Below, in pieces: positions 47,786-61,104 of a DNA stretch of 64,000 nt. The stretch is taken from assembly GCA_023653785.1 (NCBI GenBank), contig JAMKCH010088115.1, positions 93,955-157,954 on the forward strand, given 5' to 3'. The position numbers and the translations under genes were made by a program. The number at the start of each line of letters is the position of its first letter. The stretch's first letter is position 1. A model generated the notes under the pieces. That model made no database searches, was not told the origin of the DNA, and saw only the letters and a list, made by a program, of their open reading frames with translations. This stretch comes from Ophioderma brevispina (Eukaryota > Echinodermata > Ophiuroidea > Amphilepidida > Ophiodermatidae).

Positions 47786-50660
47786 CATGTACTCTATACG
47801 CCATGTTCCTACTCTTGCATCATCCGCGCGAATTTGAGGGTCGAACCAGACTCCGCTCGCGCTGTCGTAAAGTGTCCTGCGCCTTTTTAACACGCACCAC
47901 AAAGACGGCATATTTTTGGCACGCAAGTGCAATACAAGACCATCTCCACAACAAAACTGGCATGAAAGGAGGGTCATCCGTGTACTATACTCCCTGTGTT
48001 TCTACCTCCGTGCAGTGACTGACATCAGCGCGAGATTTGGTGGCCGCACCAGTAAACTCTCGCGTCGCACTGCTATTAAAGAAGCGCTGCCTTTGTACAC
48101 ACCCACAAAGACGGCATTTTTGACGCATGCTAAAATGCCACGTCAAGTTTGCCATCACTGCACCGAGTAGATAATGGTCTACTAAAGCTGAAATGAACAC
48201 AATTGACAGAACATCCCAATTTGTGTTGATATACCTTTCCTAGAGGGTGAGGAAGTTAAAAACAGATTTCTCCTCCTCGACAATATTTGGATATAAAATA
48301 GAATTTTGTTAAAGTTAAATAAATCCGACAATGTTTTGGCAGTGTTTAGACTTTAAACACCAATTCTTGTCTAAAGTACATTCATTTAAAAGCCAACCTC
48401 ACAGCTGGATTCGCACAGTGCCTCAACTGATCCATGTCTCAAAATTTCACATACATAGGGCCTTATTTTAATGTTTCTGATCAGAACACCATGGGTCCTG
48501 GTGTTCATATTCAAATCAGCGCTTAACACAAGGTGGGTACCAAATTTAAACAAACCGACAGGAGCACTGATTTATTTAAATCCTCCACTCTTTATAATCA
48601 AAAATAAAAAAGCCATTACATTTGAGATAATAAGTCCATCACATGGGATATTTACTAGATTGCACCAAAGGTCAAATAGTGAAACTGTTAAGCAGAAAAG
48701 ATTCTTAGCTTGATTCCACTTATTTGTAAATTAGCATTGAAACTATTGTTTTTGAGAAGCACCCAAAATTAATCCTCTTGACAACATGGTAACTTGTAGG
48801 ATCATCATTCAAACACTTTAATTCTTCGCTCCATCTGTGTTTTGTTTGCAAAAAGAATCGTCAATACACAGGGGGGATAGGTCAGGCTACTTTCAGAGAT
48901 TGCAGAATACAATTTTTTATTTCTTTTTGCCCTTTCTGGTCGCCTTGTAAAATTGGGACAATAAAACTAAAAAGTTACCCGGATTAACCTTTAACCCCTA
49001 AGGACTTCATTTGTATTTCGTTGCTAGATATACAAGATCATTTTTTTCGAGGTTTCAGATGAATCGGGGAAATTAAATATAAGGAGTAGATTGTCATAAT
49101 GATATATGCAAATAAGTCAAATGGTTAGAGTTCTGGATGCTTGGATTGCCGTAAACCAATAAAGTAATCAGTCAACCTGTAACAATGTAAGGCTAATAGT
49201 CACGTAAATTTTGAAAAAACACACACAACCAATATTAAACCATATACCCCCTATTTGGCGAGGGCCTTAGTTTTTCTACTAAGTTTAGTGCAAGCTTTGT
49301 TTGTTCTAGTCAGTCAGAAGAAGAATAACTCTGGAAGGTCTTACAACATGCGATGTTTTAAATAAGTAAAGATTTTTTGAATACTAACAAATAATAAAAT
49401 TATGGCTCAAAATTAAAAATGTCATCTATTTTCTTATCCAGTCAAGCCTACAATAGATTTCCAACTTTCAAATGTGCAAAAGCAAAAACTAACAAGTGAA
49501 CCCTTCAGCTTCTGAAAGAAAGAATCAATTGGTGCTAAAATTGACACCTGCCTCTGTTAACCCACCCACATTTTCCTGCTCTTTGTAACGTTTGGCTGTT
49601 GAACACCACCATCCTCATGTTCTGATTGCAAAACCGTTTCCCTTTTTGCACAATCAGAAAACAAAAACACAGCATGTTTCTCAGCCAATTTTTGCTTTCA
49701 CGCAATATAAAGGCCTAAAGTTACAAAAATCTGTTTCTTGAAGCCTCGGGCCAGAAAAAAACTTTTTTTCCCCCAACCTTTTGACAAAAAGGCCACAATT
49801 CTGGTGATTAATATAGCCGATGTGTGACAGTTGTGATAAAGTTTACTGTATTCAGGAGTAATCTAGCAGAAAAGTTGTGTCTGCTTTATACGGTGCATTT
49901 TCCCTCCTTTGTGGGAGGGCTAAATGCATGGTGGCCGATTCTTGTCGTATAATTGCCGAGACTCTACAACGGCTTGTCTTTTATGGTTTACCGTTTGCTT
50001 TTGCCATCCCTGTTTGCCGTTTAAAAAAGATTGTCCTCTAAATAGCTTTTGGGAAGAAGATAGAGTTTGGCATTCATATGAGTTAACCACCTTGTTATTG
50101 AATTACAGGCGTAAAAGTCACGTTTGGTACCAATGGTGGTGCAGATCCCCTTCTTATAGGCTCAACCACAATGTTCGGTTTTTCTCGCTACAGTTGCTTT
50201 TGGGAGTAGGTGATTTAATAGGAACAGTTTCAACATACCGCTGTGATTTAATCCAAGTTCCCTTTTTTAAGTTTCTCTGTAAAGGGCTATAGTCCCCGAT
50301 TGCTAATAGCCTCGTCCCCAGACCCCCCAGATTTTACTGGAATTGGTCACGTTTTGTATCTGAAGAAGCTACTATTTTTCTCATTAACCCTGTTAAATCT
50401 TAGGACAAATATGTTTACTCGGTAGTAGTTGTCCTAATAATTGAAAACAAAAAATAAGCAAAAAATGTGCCCATTTTGTTCGAACAATATTCATTTTAAA
50501 CAGATTATTCTGTGGGGCTTATAAATTCATGTTTTTAAGCTCTTACATCAAAACGGATTGAAATCTTGCCACAATCTTTACAGATGGGTTTTTTGGAGTG
50601 AAGGCCTTCTATCAAATCAAAACGTTACATACTATCGGCCATCCCCCTTTAATGTTTTTG
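47786..50660 (+). repeat. segmental duplication, copy II (indel-rich)
   Basis: Tandem copy of 44792-47785 at an offset of about 2.9 kb. Differences are mostly one- to few-base insertions and deletions spread evenly, rather than substitutions. The junction falls at about 47785, where the MITE end is followed directly by the 189 bp repeat. Frames in it are unreliable. Confidence 0.85.
50279..50652 (+). mobile_element. TTAA-type MITE in copy II (374 bp)
   Basis: Same order of blocks as 38205-38558: GATTGCTAATAGCCTCGTCCC near the start, then GTATCTGAAGAAGCTACTATT, then GGCCATCCCCCTTTAA at the end. Confidence 0.75.
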
Positions 50661-52525
50661 CTTACTTTTTTTCTTAACGTCGTCTTTGTTTGATGGGCAT
50701 ATGTGCAGATATTATTTTTACGAAATGTAAGTAATTGCCTATCTTTGTCCCCACATGTCCATCCAATAACATCACAAACTGTTAACATGCCCAAACAATG
50801 TTAAACTTATCATATATATAAATTATATCATTCCCTTTTCTAGGTAACACACCAATCATGACTGTCGGCCCCCCTCTGTCAGGTTTAGGATTATTCTGGC
50901 TATTTGACCCAAATTTGGATTTCCCCGGGTTTTTATTTCTGTATCCACATATGCATATCAATTCAAGATCAGGTCTTTTCATGGTCCTGTACAGTGCGCA
51001 CTTTAATGCCTACTTTTGAAACTATTTTTTGTACTTCAGAAACCTCAAACACCACGCCATCTACTCTTTTCAACGTCCATTTACTGCTAATTTGTAGCAT
51101 TTTACAGATGTTATGCACAGCACCTCTCTACTGACAGACTCTTCTCTTAAACAAAGCTCACAGAATAAGGGCTTACAATTATCCAATAATCAATCCCCAA
51201 GATAGGTGATCACACATCACATTTAACACTTCCAACCCCTTAACACACATAATCCTTCCAAGAAAGTAAGCTATTATAGGATCTCCACATCACACAGCCC
51301 CTGTGCAGCACCTCAAGAAGTAGTATCTCTGCTATCGTTAAGCTAATTATTGCCGACTTGCTTGTTGAAAAGACAATCATTGAGGTAATTAAATGTGATA
51401 ACGTATACGTCATGCATTTTATGCCGCTAATGTTATTCAATTGGAGAAGGGGAAAAGTCAAAATTTAAATATGATGCAGCTATTCACACGGCATCTAGTT
51501 ACTTAACACCGGGGGTATGATATACCTCGAATGAACACCTTGGGCTAATCAATTGCTATTATTGTTATTCTGGGTTATATGATATTTAATTATCCAATCA
51601 GACACCTGGTAAGAAAAGCATTAGGTCATATATATAAAGGTCTATTTTGATGTTATATTCCAGAGCTTATTTCATGTTATATCATTGAAGACCATCTGGA
51701 GACACGTAGGAATGTGGCAACATCATGGGGTTTAAATGAAATGAGGAATTGGATGATAATTGAGGGTTGGGGTGTCGTAGGATTGGGTTAATGTTGGGAG
51801 TTTACTCGAGGTTCTGCAAATATCTTGCAGATTGATTAGAGATGGAAATTAGATGGAGCAAGAGTGAGAGTATTCAAGAGAATTCATGTCCACCTCTCAA
51901 GGCTTAAGATTTTTCTTTTTATAAGAACATAACCTGATACAAGGATACCAATATCTTATTTTTTTTATTTTTTTTATTTTTTTTATTTTTTTTATTTTTT
52001 TTATTTTTTGCTTTTTTTAAGTTTTTTAACTTTTTTAATTTTGTGATTTTTTAAGTGTAAACAAATTGGCCTGTTGCACCTTTCATATATGGTGCATGGC
52101 TTCTTTCACTACCAAAACAGATTACTCAAGTGAGGAGCTCTAACATAATTTGTTCAATTTTTTTACACAATTCGCATCAAATTGATCAAAATTTGTCATT
52201 TTGATACTAAAATAGTTAAAAGTCAAATATTTTGGTGGCTCCCCACTGACATATTTTTCCGCTATCAAATTACTAATTTGTTCTAAAGTGCTTTAATAGA
52301 AACCGGATATGTTCAATGCATTTTATAAGCCATGTATAGATCATATACAATATCCCTTCTAAGAATTCAACTAGTTCACTTAAATCCAAAAATGTAGGAT
52401 TATCTGTGGACATCAATTGGTAAAAGATTTTTTTTTCACTGCAAGATATTCCAGTTTCTATCCCTCTCTGTTCAGCATCTGTATATTAAGAACAGAGCCA
52501 GTAGTTAATGTTTGGTCTGTTTATT
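50661..52525 (+). repeat. segment shared with 61.9-63.8 kb, first part
   Basis: Non-coding sequence matching the third copy base block by base block. Examples are GACTGTCGGCCCC (50860; 62117), GGCTTACAATTATCC (51170; GGCTTACGAAGTATCC at 62422) and TATCCCTCTCTGT (52460; 63744). No gene found. Confidence 0.8.
51958..52009. repeat. (T8A)n low-complexity tract
   Basis: A regular run of eight or so T followed by one A, repeated about six times. It is absent at the matching point of the copy near 63200, so it is either a polymorphic microsatellite or a sequencing artefact. Confidence 0.85.
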
Positions 52526-54010
52526 TGTTGTTATTTACGCTGAGGGTCAGAGGTGTAACTGAAAAACCTAGAGCATAAGTGAAAGTATCAAGGTAGCAAA
52601 AGGCTTGCGTGTAACAAAAATGTAAGAGTGGTATTTGGGGGAGAAAGCAAAATTCAGGTATGAAAAAGAGGGAACGGGGGAGGGAAGGGGGAAAAGCGGG
52701 AGGAGTGATTCGGAGGGGAGGTGCAAGTAAGATTGGAATGATGGGGGGGAAAGGGGGAGAAGGGGATAGGAAGAGCAAGAAGAGATAGAATAGTCCTGAA
52801 AATGGTGAGCAAAAGGCAAATAAAGAAAGGAAACTAGAGAGAAACGGTGTGGGGGGGGGTTTGTAGCAAGGGGGGAGGGACGATAAGTGACCGAAGAAAC
52901 CATTGTGAAGAAGAGGGAAAACAGTAACAGAAGCAAAGGTGGGAGGCGGTATACACGGGAGAAAGGCACCGTAAATGTGACACATAAGAAAGAATATATG
53001 AGGGACACTGGACGGCGCGAGGTACGTGCGGACAGAAAGGGGAGAAGGGCTCTGCATGAACTAGCGGAGGGATAGGTGTAAAACGAAGGAGAGTGATAAA
53101 TACAAGGAGACAACGAAGGGTCCCGACAAGCAGACCGTTTAAGTATAAAGGTGTAGGGTTGAAGGGGGCGAATTGGATGCTTAAGTAAAATTAGGGAGAG
53201 GCAGATAGATGTCTGGGGGCTACGTGTCGTCAAACTGGAGCGGGTGAAGGGGTGGAGATGTCGGAGAAGACTGGTGGCAGCGGAAATGCAACACTTAGGG
53301 AGGTATGGGTATGGCACAGGTCAACCGAAATTCTAAGCAAAAAGGGGGGCGCGCGGAAACCGAACAGCCCATACGTCTAGTCGGTTGGGCGATAGAGAGG
53401 AAGAGGAAGAGCGAGAGGGAGTATAGGAAAGGCAGGTGTCTGGAGGCAGGAGCTACGAGCGGTAAACAAGTGGGAGGTGCAAAAAAAGTCAGAAGGTCAA
53501 AGCCGAGGAAAGAAGGATGTAAGCTCAGTTGGCAAGATCTTTGACAGAGTACAATGCACGTAGTCAGTCAAAACGAATTCGAGAGGAGTAGGTTGAGGGG
53601 GAGAAAGGGGGATGATCGGTAGTGGTCGCGATCAGGAGAGTAAGGGTGCGAGAAAAGCAAGGGAGAACGAGAAGGTGCCTGGTATGGTAAAGATGGAGAA
53701 GAGGTGACAAATGCGCAGCACCATACAAAAACCCAGGGCCAAACACCAAACCCCCACCACGACCGACCGAGCACCCAACGCCGAAAACAACGAGACCCAC
53801 ACCAGTACAGAAGAACGGCAACGACCGCCAACCCAACAAAACCACAGAACCCTCAAACGAAAACGGCCGTCCACACGCAGCGAGGCCAGAAATGTCTTCC
53901 GCACGCTAGACACACACGCCACGGAATGTGAACCGCGAAAATGGACAAACGGAACAAAAGGAGGTTGGCTAAGGACTGGAAACAAAAGCAATGGGGGGAA
54001 AAAAAGCCAT
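52526..54010. other. anomalous low-complexity insert, purine-rich then A/C-rich
   Basis: About 1.5 kb that interrupts sequence continuous at about 63805-63830 in the third copy. From 52560 to about 53700 the plus strand is overwhelmingly G and A with G runs; at about 53705 it switches abruptly to A/C-rich until about 53990. It yields the longest open frames in the window (249, 178 and 170 codons, minus strand). Their pyrimidine-only codons, rich in Ser, Pro, Leu and Phe, and lack of homology mark them as artefacts of composition. Probable assembly or read artefact, possibly a real satellite-like insert. Confidence 0.75.
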
Positions 54011-54210
54011 AATTGGCTCCCAAATTGCAACCAGCCTGCGCAGAGGAACTCTTGATGTAGAATTAGACTAATTGCTGAATCTCGATGCACCACAATGAAC
54101 GCTGGTTTTCCACCACAAATTCCACCTTTTACTTCACGATTCATTTTTGCAAACCCGTGAAGTCATCTTGAACTCTAAGCCACCCGCGTCCTAATTGCTG
54201 CCTATTTGTC
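54011..54210 (+). repeat. segment shared with the window's right end
   Basis: Matches 63820-64000: CTTGATGTAGAATTAGA, AATGAACGCTGGTTT and CACGATTCATTTTTGCA occur in both in the same order, with indels. Confidence 0.8.
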
Positions 54211-56099
54211 GTAGTCACACTCACGCCACGGCTGCCATCTATTAAAAAACGCTGCCGCTTCCGTGCCCGGCAGACCACTGGCTGATGGAGTAAGGATCTG
54301 TGACCTCAAGTTGCTGTCGAAAAACCTAAACCATGAGCTGGCTCTTTTGTCTCTGGGGTACTGAGAATTAATGTCCGCACATGGTTAACCCCAAGCTTCA
54401 CTTAAAGAGCTTTTGTTTGGTGTGGCTTTTTTTAAATCTAGGTATGTGCTTGTTCTAAGTTATGTGTATTTTTGCCAGGGTGATCATTTTTACAAAGAAT
54501 CTATGCTTACACTATCTGTGTCAGTTCCTCCAGACCTACTTTAATTCATTAAAGGTGCACGCAGAAAAGTCATCTATTAAGTATTTTTTTTTTGTTTCCA
54601 AACAATTTTATTCAGAACGGACTTCTAACGTAATAATATCTACTAATATCTATTAGTTATACAAATGAAACATGAAAACAAAAAATGTAAACATTTCGGG
54701 ATAATCCACCACCTCGAAATTTCACATTTTCTATTATTCTGGACACAAACATGAAATATTGAATAAGCATAAACTTAAACATTAATCCACTTCCTGTAAA
54801 TTGTTTTTTTTTTTTTTTTTGCTACATATCTGAAAATACTTAGGCTTTATTACTTATTTTCTACTTTTCCTTCTCCACTAAATATTGCGTGGTCTCTTTT
54901 CACCGTATAACATTGAAAGTAAACAACCATTGCAAACCACTATAGGCCATGATACGTCGTGATTTAACGATCTTTGTCGTGTCTCCGCACTGGGGATCCT
55001 TACTTCCTTCACTAAAAATTTAAATATTATAAAACCCGAAAAGCTGTACATCCCCACATGTAAAAAGTGCACATTATTTAGAAAAATGATAAATGTCAAC
55101 TCAATTTACTCCCAGAATGTTGTGACCAATATGGTCAACTTAAACTCAGCCAACATAGCAGCAATTAGTGCAACAATCAACCTACAACATTCAATCTCTT
55201 CTCAACAGGGATTGCATGTCCTTGTTACTGCCCACACTGTTTGAAAAGATTTTAAGCTAAATCAGGTGTTATGACTTCTCCGTATTGAGCTCTAGTATCG
55301 TTCAAAAACTTCAAGGGCAACTACTCACCTCGCTCATGAGTTTTAAAGTTGTAGGTCGCTGAATACCACTGTCTTTCTTGGTAAATTGAATAGAAATATG
55401 TTTTAAAGACAATAACTGCGATCTAGGGTATGCCACAAATTAGGTCCTTCCTTGCCATGGGCTGTTCTCATGAAATTTGGTCCCTTTACATGTTTCTTTC
55501 CGAAAAATATTAATCATATGGTCAATTAATTGAACAACCCGTAGAATCTCAAGATTTCTTTTATCGTCGAACAAGGAAAGAACTGTGCCATCGGCAAGGA
55601 CATCATTCGAAGTCTATTCAACTGCGTTCACAATAACAATGGACCAATTGTACAAAGAATGTGAGTGTGTCCCTGGCCGATTATTGAATATCTTAGCTCC
55701 ATTGTTCGCTGAGCATGTTGAGGTTATGTGTTAGCCATTGTCACTGATATTCTGGAAATACTTGAAGTTGACATTTTATTCATTTCTAAATCGTGCACTC
55801 TTTTCATGTGGGGACACAGCTTTCGTGTTTAAGATAATATTGTTTAATTTTAGTGAAGGAAATAGTAATCCCCAGCCCTGGAGCACGAAAATTTAAATAA
55901 AAGGCCAAAATTTGTATTATGGACCGATGCTACTACACTGTATTTTTTCTTCACAAGTTTCTGCCGATGGTAACAGCCACCAACCAACCACAAAAACTTG
56001 GCAGCAGAGAAATGACTGTCTTTTTTATCACAAACATATTTTGTCAATACATTTTACAACCCAATCCACTCGCAAACCCAACAAATTGTGGAATCCGCC
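54211..56099. other. single-copy non-coding sequence, nothing firm
   Basis: AT-rich, present once in the window. It holds the weak Eya start-exon candidate near 55329. No other exon supported. Confidence 0.45.
55329..55337 (-). CDS. candidate start-codon exon of eya (three codons)
   Basis: On the minus strand an ATG is followed by two codons (Met-Ser-Glu) and then a strong donor, GAG|GTGAGT. The phase is 0, which is what the exon at 30354-30409 needs, since that exon opens on a whole codon (GTG). The exon would continue into 5' untranslated sequence at higher coordinates; its transcription start cannot be seen. Against it: the bases before the ATG are a poor Kozak context, three codons are little evidence, and it implies a first intron of about 25 kb that crosses a region of doubtful assembly. 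Vertebrate EYA4 has a longer peptide before the matching exon. It is the best start I could find, not a firm call. Confidence 0.25.
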
Positions 56100-56280
56100 T
56101 ATGAAACCCCTCCCGAGTTACTGCTTTCGGTGCAGTTTCCACAGCATTTGTCACTGTGGCACAATCCTAATTAGACGAACAAAAAGCCCAGTCCTTACAT
56201 GTGGGTTAATTAACCACGACCTTATTTTTTCGATTTCGGCTTTGTGGCATGTTGGCCCACCTTCTCGTTAATTAAAGTGC
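56100..56280. promoter_or_regulatory. possible conserved non-coding element
   Basis: A dense, non-repetitive stretch with several homeodomain-type cores (CCTAATTAGAC, GGTTAATTAACC, GTTAATTAAAG) among GC-richer sequence. In position it would lie upstream of or within the first intron of Eya. An enhancer is plausible but only inferred. Confidence 0.3.
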
Positions 56281-59200
56281 TGCCTTTCACAATTCCCACG
56301 TGCCTCAAATAATTATTTAAAGTCCCAGTTTTGTTCAAAAGTTCTTGTTCTTTACCGACCCGCGGAAATTGGGCTATGCACACTATGCAAAGGGGCAAAT
56401 TTTGTGGTCAATCATGGTGGGTCGCTTAAGGGTCAATGCCAATACCAAGTCAATTGATTATAATCATCCGTAGTTTCTTATTTTGTTAAGTGTACAGATA
56501 TAAACCTCTGAGGGAATACACAACTTAAATTGGATAAGACATGGGTATAGATTTGGTCACCAAAAATTGGATTATGATTTTGATATTTTTCCTATTTTTT
56601 GTGCCTGTAGATTGTTCATACCATAATTTGTGGTAACTTAAGCTCTTACATGTTTATCTTCTTTGTCCCATCAACACAACTTTTAGAGTTACAAAACTAG
56701 GTAAGGTCAAAAAAAGTTAAAAGGTCATAGGAGTTAAACATCGTTAAATGGGCGATAGCAAGGTACCCTAAATTTGTTGTCTAAATGTTTAAAGACAAGA
56801 TCGTTTGTAGTGTGGGTGCTGTTCAAAACCTAATCTGCCTGGTGGGGTGTAGATAATTTGGGGCTTGGGGTTTATAACGAGATCTTATTTTTGGAACGTA
56901 AACTATCAATCAAGAAGGTCAAAAAGTACATATCATATTTTACATGAAGTTGAAAGGGGTCTGACCTCTTAAAATACCTATTTAAAGCAAGCTTATTATG
57001 TTTTCTAGTAAAAAAATGATGACTACAACACAGTCAGTTTACATTCGGGTCAAGTTTTACAAGATTCTGTCAATTACAAGATTTTCATCTCACATTTGAC
57101 TAGTAAAACTGGTACCTAGTCAAAAGTGACAGGTCATCATTTTTCGCTATATGGCTGCACAGATGTTGGAGAAGTAAATGTGCTTAGGGTGGGTTGATCA
57201 TTATTAACAAGGCAAATTAACTTGTTTATCACCAATAGGTGTAAACACACCTAACTCTATTAAAAATAGTCAACTTATAAACCAAAGATAGTCACCAAAT
57301 GCTCATTCCAAAGTCAAGAAACAGACTTGGTGCTGCTAACAATTGACATGTGTAATGTGTTATTTTGGTAGGATCATCGGATAAAATTGTCTTACAGAAA
57401 ATGAATGACCATAAAACAAACCCCTACCCATTGCATTTAGTCCAAACTTTACTATGGTAATGATTGCATCCTCCCCTCCACAAATTTTTGCAGTTTCAAG
57501 ACTGGGCGTGGTAATGTGTGTTATGTGTTTTTTATTTCTTTTATAAAAATTCCCTCATTTTTACAATAATAATTTTTTTTCCCAGGCTAAATTGAAGGTG
57601 CTTTTTAAGCTGAAACTCCGGATGTGTGTATAATCAATACCTAAAATCTCACTAGCTTTTTTTGAAACAAGTGGGTTCTTTTGTTAGAAAAATTATTTAG
57701 GGAAAATCATTTAGGAAAAAATCAAAAAACCTATTTTTCAAACGAATACACCAATCTGCAAAATCTAACGTGAGAATTTTCTAACTTTGATTTCCATTCA
57801 ATTACACCTTATTCAATCACCAAGGGAGTTTGTAGTTTTCTTCAGAAAATTGAAAAGTGGGATACTAACTTTCAGTATTTCTAGAAATACGTCAACAAAA
57901 AAGTGTTGTTGGCGACCACCGGTCCTTTGCTTGTGATGACACCAGCAAAATAAAAAATGTAGGATTTTTGATATTTCTGTAACCATTAAATACCACCCAT
58001 CTCAATCCTTAGACCATCAATTACTTGAGAATAATTGAATAAAGTGTATTGTTCCCACAAAATATGTCCAATCATTTTGGTCAGTTCATACGCCAAAATC
58101 AGTCCCCTGTACAAAATTCTATGGCAAGTGAAAACACATTATGTGACATATCTCTAACACGCCTTCGTGGAAAAATCAATTTGGCCACAGTTTCTTTCAA
58201 CCATTACCAACCGTTCAATGAGAATTTCAACAAGGTCTGGGCATGAAGCCGTAGCCGATAATCCTACCTTAAAAAAGTTCAGATTTGAGTTTTTTTTTAA
58301 AAAACACAATTTTCAATTAAATAAGGGACACCTCAGTCCTTTGGGCCTTAATTTCCGGTTTGCTGTTTTGAAGCGCAATAAAATACTTTTTCCATATGTC
58401 TAGTACTTGAATTTTGTATAGTTGTTAATAAAAGACCTGAAATTGGGGGGCAGTTTAGGTAATGTGTTTGGACACCTCTTTTAACTATATTACCTCTGAT
58501 AACCACCAAATAGCCTTGCATATCTCATACACCTCTACGCATTTCTTACGGGGGTCTCTATGTCTAATTAATCAGGCAACCTTTGAGACTAGCCAATCAA
58601 AAACTGCTTTATAATGTGTAGGTTAAAAGAGTTTCTCGCCAAATCAACTACATTCTCTTATCCCGTTTTTCCTTTGCAGTAATTATGCCAATTACAAAAA
58701 TTCTTAGGTTTACAAGCTATTTGACGTTTAAACATACTGCTTTTGTTCCACAACGTTCACAGAGTTACTGTCACGGCAGTTGCTCTAAAGCTAATGCAAT
58801 TGTAGGCTTCAAACTACTCTGCCGCAAGATTATGTGCCACTTTCAACGACAGCCATTTTGCAGAGCCCAGTCAAGTTTGTGAACCTTGGAAGGGCCCTGA
58901 TCTACAAGGCATTCATCATTGGCAAGACTCTAGATGTAAAGTAATAAAAAGTTAGACAGAGTTCACGACATTGTTGGCATAAGAGTTATTTTTTCTGTGG
59001 GGCGGTAGTTTTACATTAAATCCTATGGAATACTACACAGCACTTCTTCCTCCTCTGCACAGCCCTTCATGTACCAAATAGCTTCGTGTCCCAACTTTGC
59101 AGTCCTAAGCAATAATAATAATAACACAACTTTGGGGCACATTATAGGTATTATATTGATACATTCAACTAGATAGGCAACCAATAATACACACCAATTG

Positions 59201-60599
59201 GGCCAGCCGTTCTCATACCCCCTTTGATTCCGCAAGCAATAAGGGACCCTTCTGATAAATACACACAAAATAAGAAACAATAGTCCTTGTTCCTTTGGTT
59301 AGCAGCCCCGTTTGCATGACTAAGCTAAGAAAATATCCCAAGGCCTTCATTGACCCCAGGGTGACCTTATCGTCAACCTTCTCTTACCCCTCTTCCTCAT
59401 GGCAAAAATTGTGTAGAGTGTTGCCCATACTGCTCAAAACATTTCAAATATTATGGTTGGCGGCCAATACGAAAATCCTCCTGAGTGAGTTCCCTATGTT
59501 CTGTTCTTCGCATAATTACATGACTCTACTTTCAAACTTGTTCATATTGGAAGGTCACCTTGAACTTTTTGGTCTTGTCAGTCTTTTGATGATGTTTGTA
59601 TTTCCTCAAGACTTGTCTTTGTTCTTCAATCAACTTCGCTAAGCTTTCAAGCTTCATTTTTTTTTTTGCAATTGAAATAATAAACGACTTCATAACAACT
59701 TCAAGTTAGTCATCTCAAAAACCTTTCAGAAGAGCAATTTCAGTAGGCCAGAGAGTACTTATGGATATAATACCTGCAAAAACACCACATCAAGTAAAAT
59801 AAATTAATCCAAAACCATAACTTTAGTTTGCATTAAACAGTTGAGGGTATACTTTGTTTATAATTACGAAATGATCCAACAACCCTTTCATAAGGTCAAG
59901 TTTAAAACATGTCCCTTCCTATGCTAAAAAACCAAGTGCAGTCTTTGGAGGGAAAACAAATCAAGGTGAACTTAGAGTGTTTGGCCAACACACCTACAAT
60001 ATTTAGGGTGGATGATATCTGAAAGGGAACTCAGTGTCAGGATTACCGAGTGCATCTTCAAGGCCAAACCGGTGTGCGACAAAAACTCAAAGGTTTTGGC
60101 CCTCATGTGGAATGACTACAGACTATAAAAGAGCTTGTACTTACTACTTGTCACCATACACGACATTGGAATGACTTAAGAAATCAGTTATCTACATAGT
60201 GCCCCCTCAGAATACTGCTTTAAATGACTTCAATCCAAATATTAAATGTCACCCATATATGTATTATAAATAAGTTTCATGCACCCACATGCATTACTGG
60301 ATTAGACAGTACTATATCATTTCTCTATACAACGAACTCATCATAACCACTATCCGGCCTGAATTTTAAATCACTAATGCATAAAAATAAACCAATAAGG
60401 TGCATATATGTATCATCTAAATACCACTTTCAAGGAACATTTATTCACGCACGTCCACTGAAACTATATAATTCACCACAGCCATATGACAGTATAAACA
60501 GTTTGTCTCAGCAAATAAAACTGGTCTGTTTTGAACATCCCCCATCCAATTTTTTGCTTTTCAGTTTCGTCCCATAATGACTAGAAGCAAAATGGATGA
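56281..60599. other. single-copy non-coding sequence, nothing recognised
   Basis: AT-rich with homopolymer runs. The 115-codon frame at 59295-59642 (plus) and the 85-codon frame at 59023-59280 (minus) have no family resemblance. Confidence 0.45.
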
Positions 60600-60920
60600 A
60601 CAAAGCTCCATCTACGATGCCTCAGAAGATGTAACGCCATGCCTTAGCTTGATCTTCGTCTAAACGGAAAAAGGCAATTTTCAAAGTGCTCCGCATACAA
60701 ATTGCTGATTAGTATTGACCTCCGTCGTGGCTCGGTCTCCGTTGCCGATAAGTCATTTTGGAAATAATGACATGATGGAGATTAGTCAAAATGAGATCAA
60801 TTGGCGCCTCCATCCCACATCCTTTCACTAAAGGGACTGTCAGCATGCGTTGAAATCTTACCAGAGCCGTCGTGCCATTTCTTATTATCAATCACACATT
60901 AGCGTTTAATATCATATAGA
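60600..60920. promoter_or_regulatory. possible conserved non-coding element
   Basis: A GC-balanced, complex stretch between AT-rich flanks, including CCGTTGCCGATAAGTC, ATAATGACATGATGGAG and GATCAATTGGCGCC. A minus-strand frame crosses it with an apparent GTAAGA donor but no ATG. Its look is that of regulatory DNA; this is inference. Confidence 0.25.
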
Positions 60921-61104
60921 TGCATCCATCATTTCATACTTTGTTTAATAACGAAGCTCATGGATTAATGGTTCTAAATTGAATAAAATAACAAAAACAC
61001 CAGCATTTTGGTTCATCTCATCTTAAAACTATTTCACTATAATTTTGCAAAATTACATATATTATCATACCTAAATGAAATTAGACCAAACATTTTGGGA
61101 ATGC

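Noticed and set aside
52568..53317. 249-codon minus-strand open frame, longest in the window
   Set aside because: It lies in the purine-rich insert. Its length comes from near absence of stop-forming bases on that strand, and the product is low-complexity Ser/Pro/Leu/Phe with no domain.
53632..54144. 170-codon minus-strand open frame
   Set aside because: It crosses the composition switch at about 53705 and the insert edge. No homology; probable artefact.
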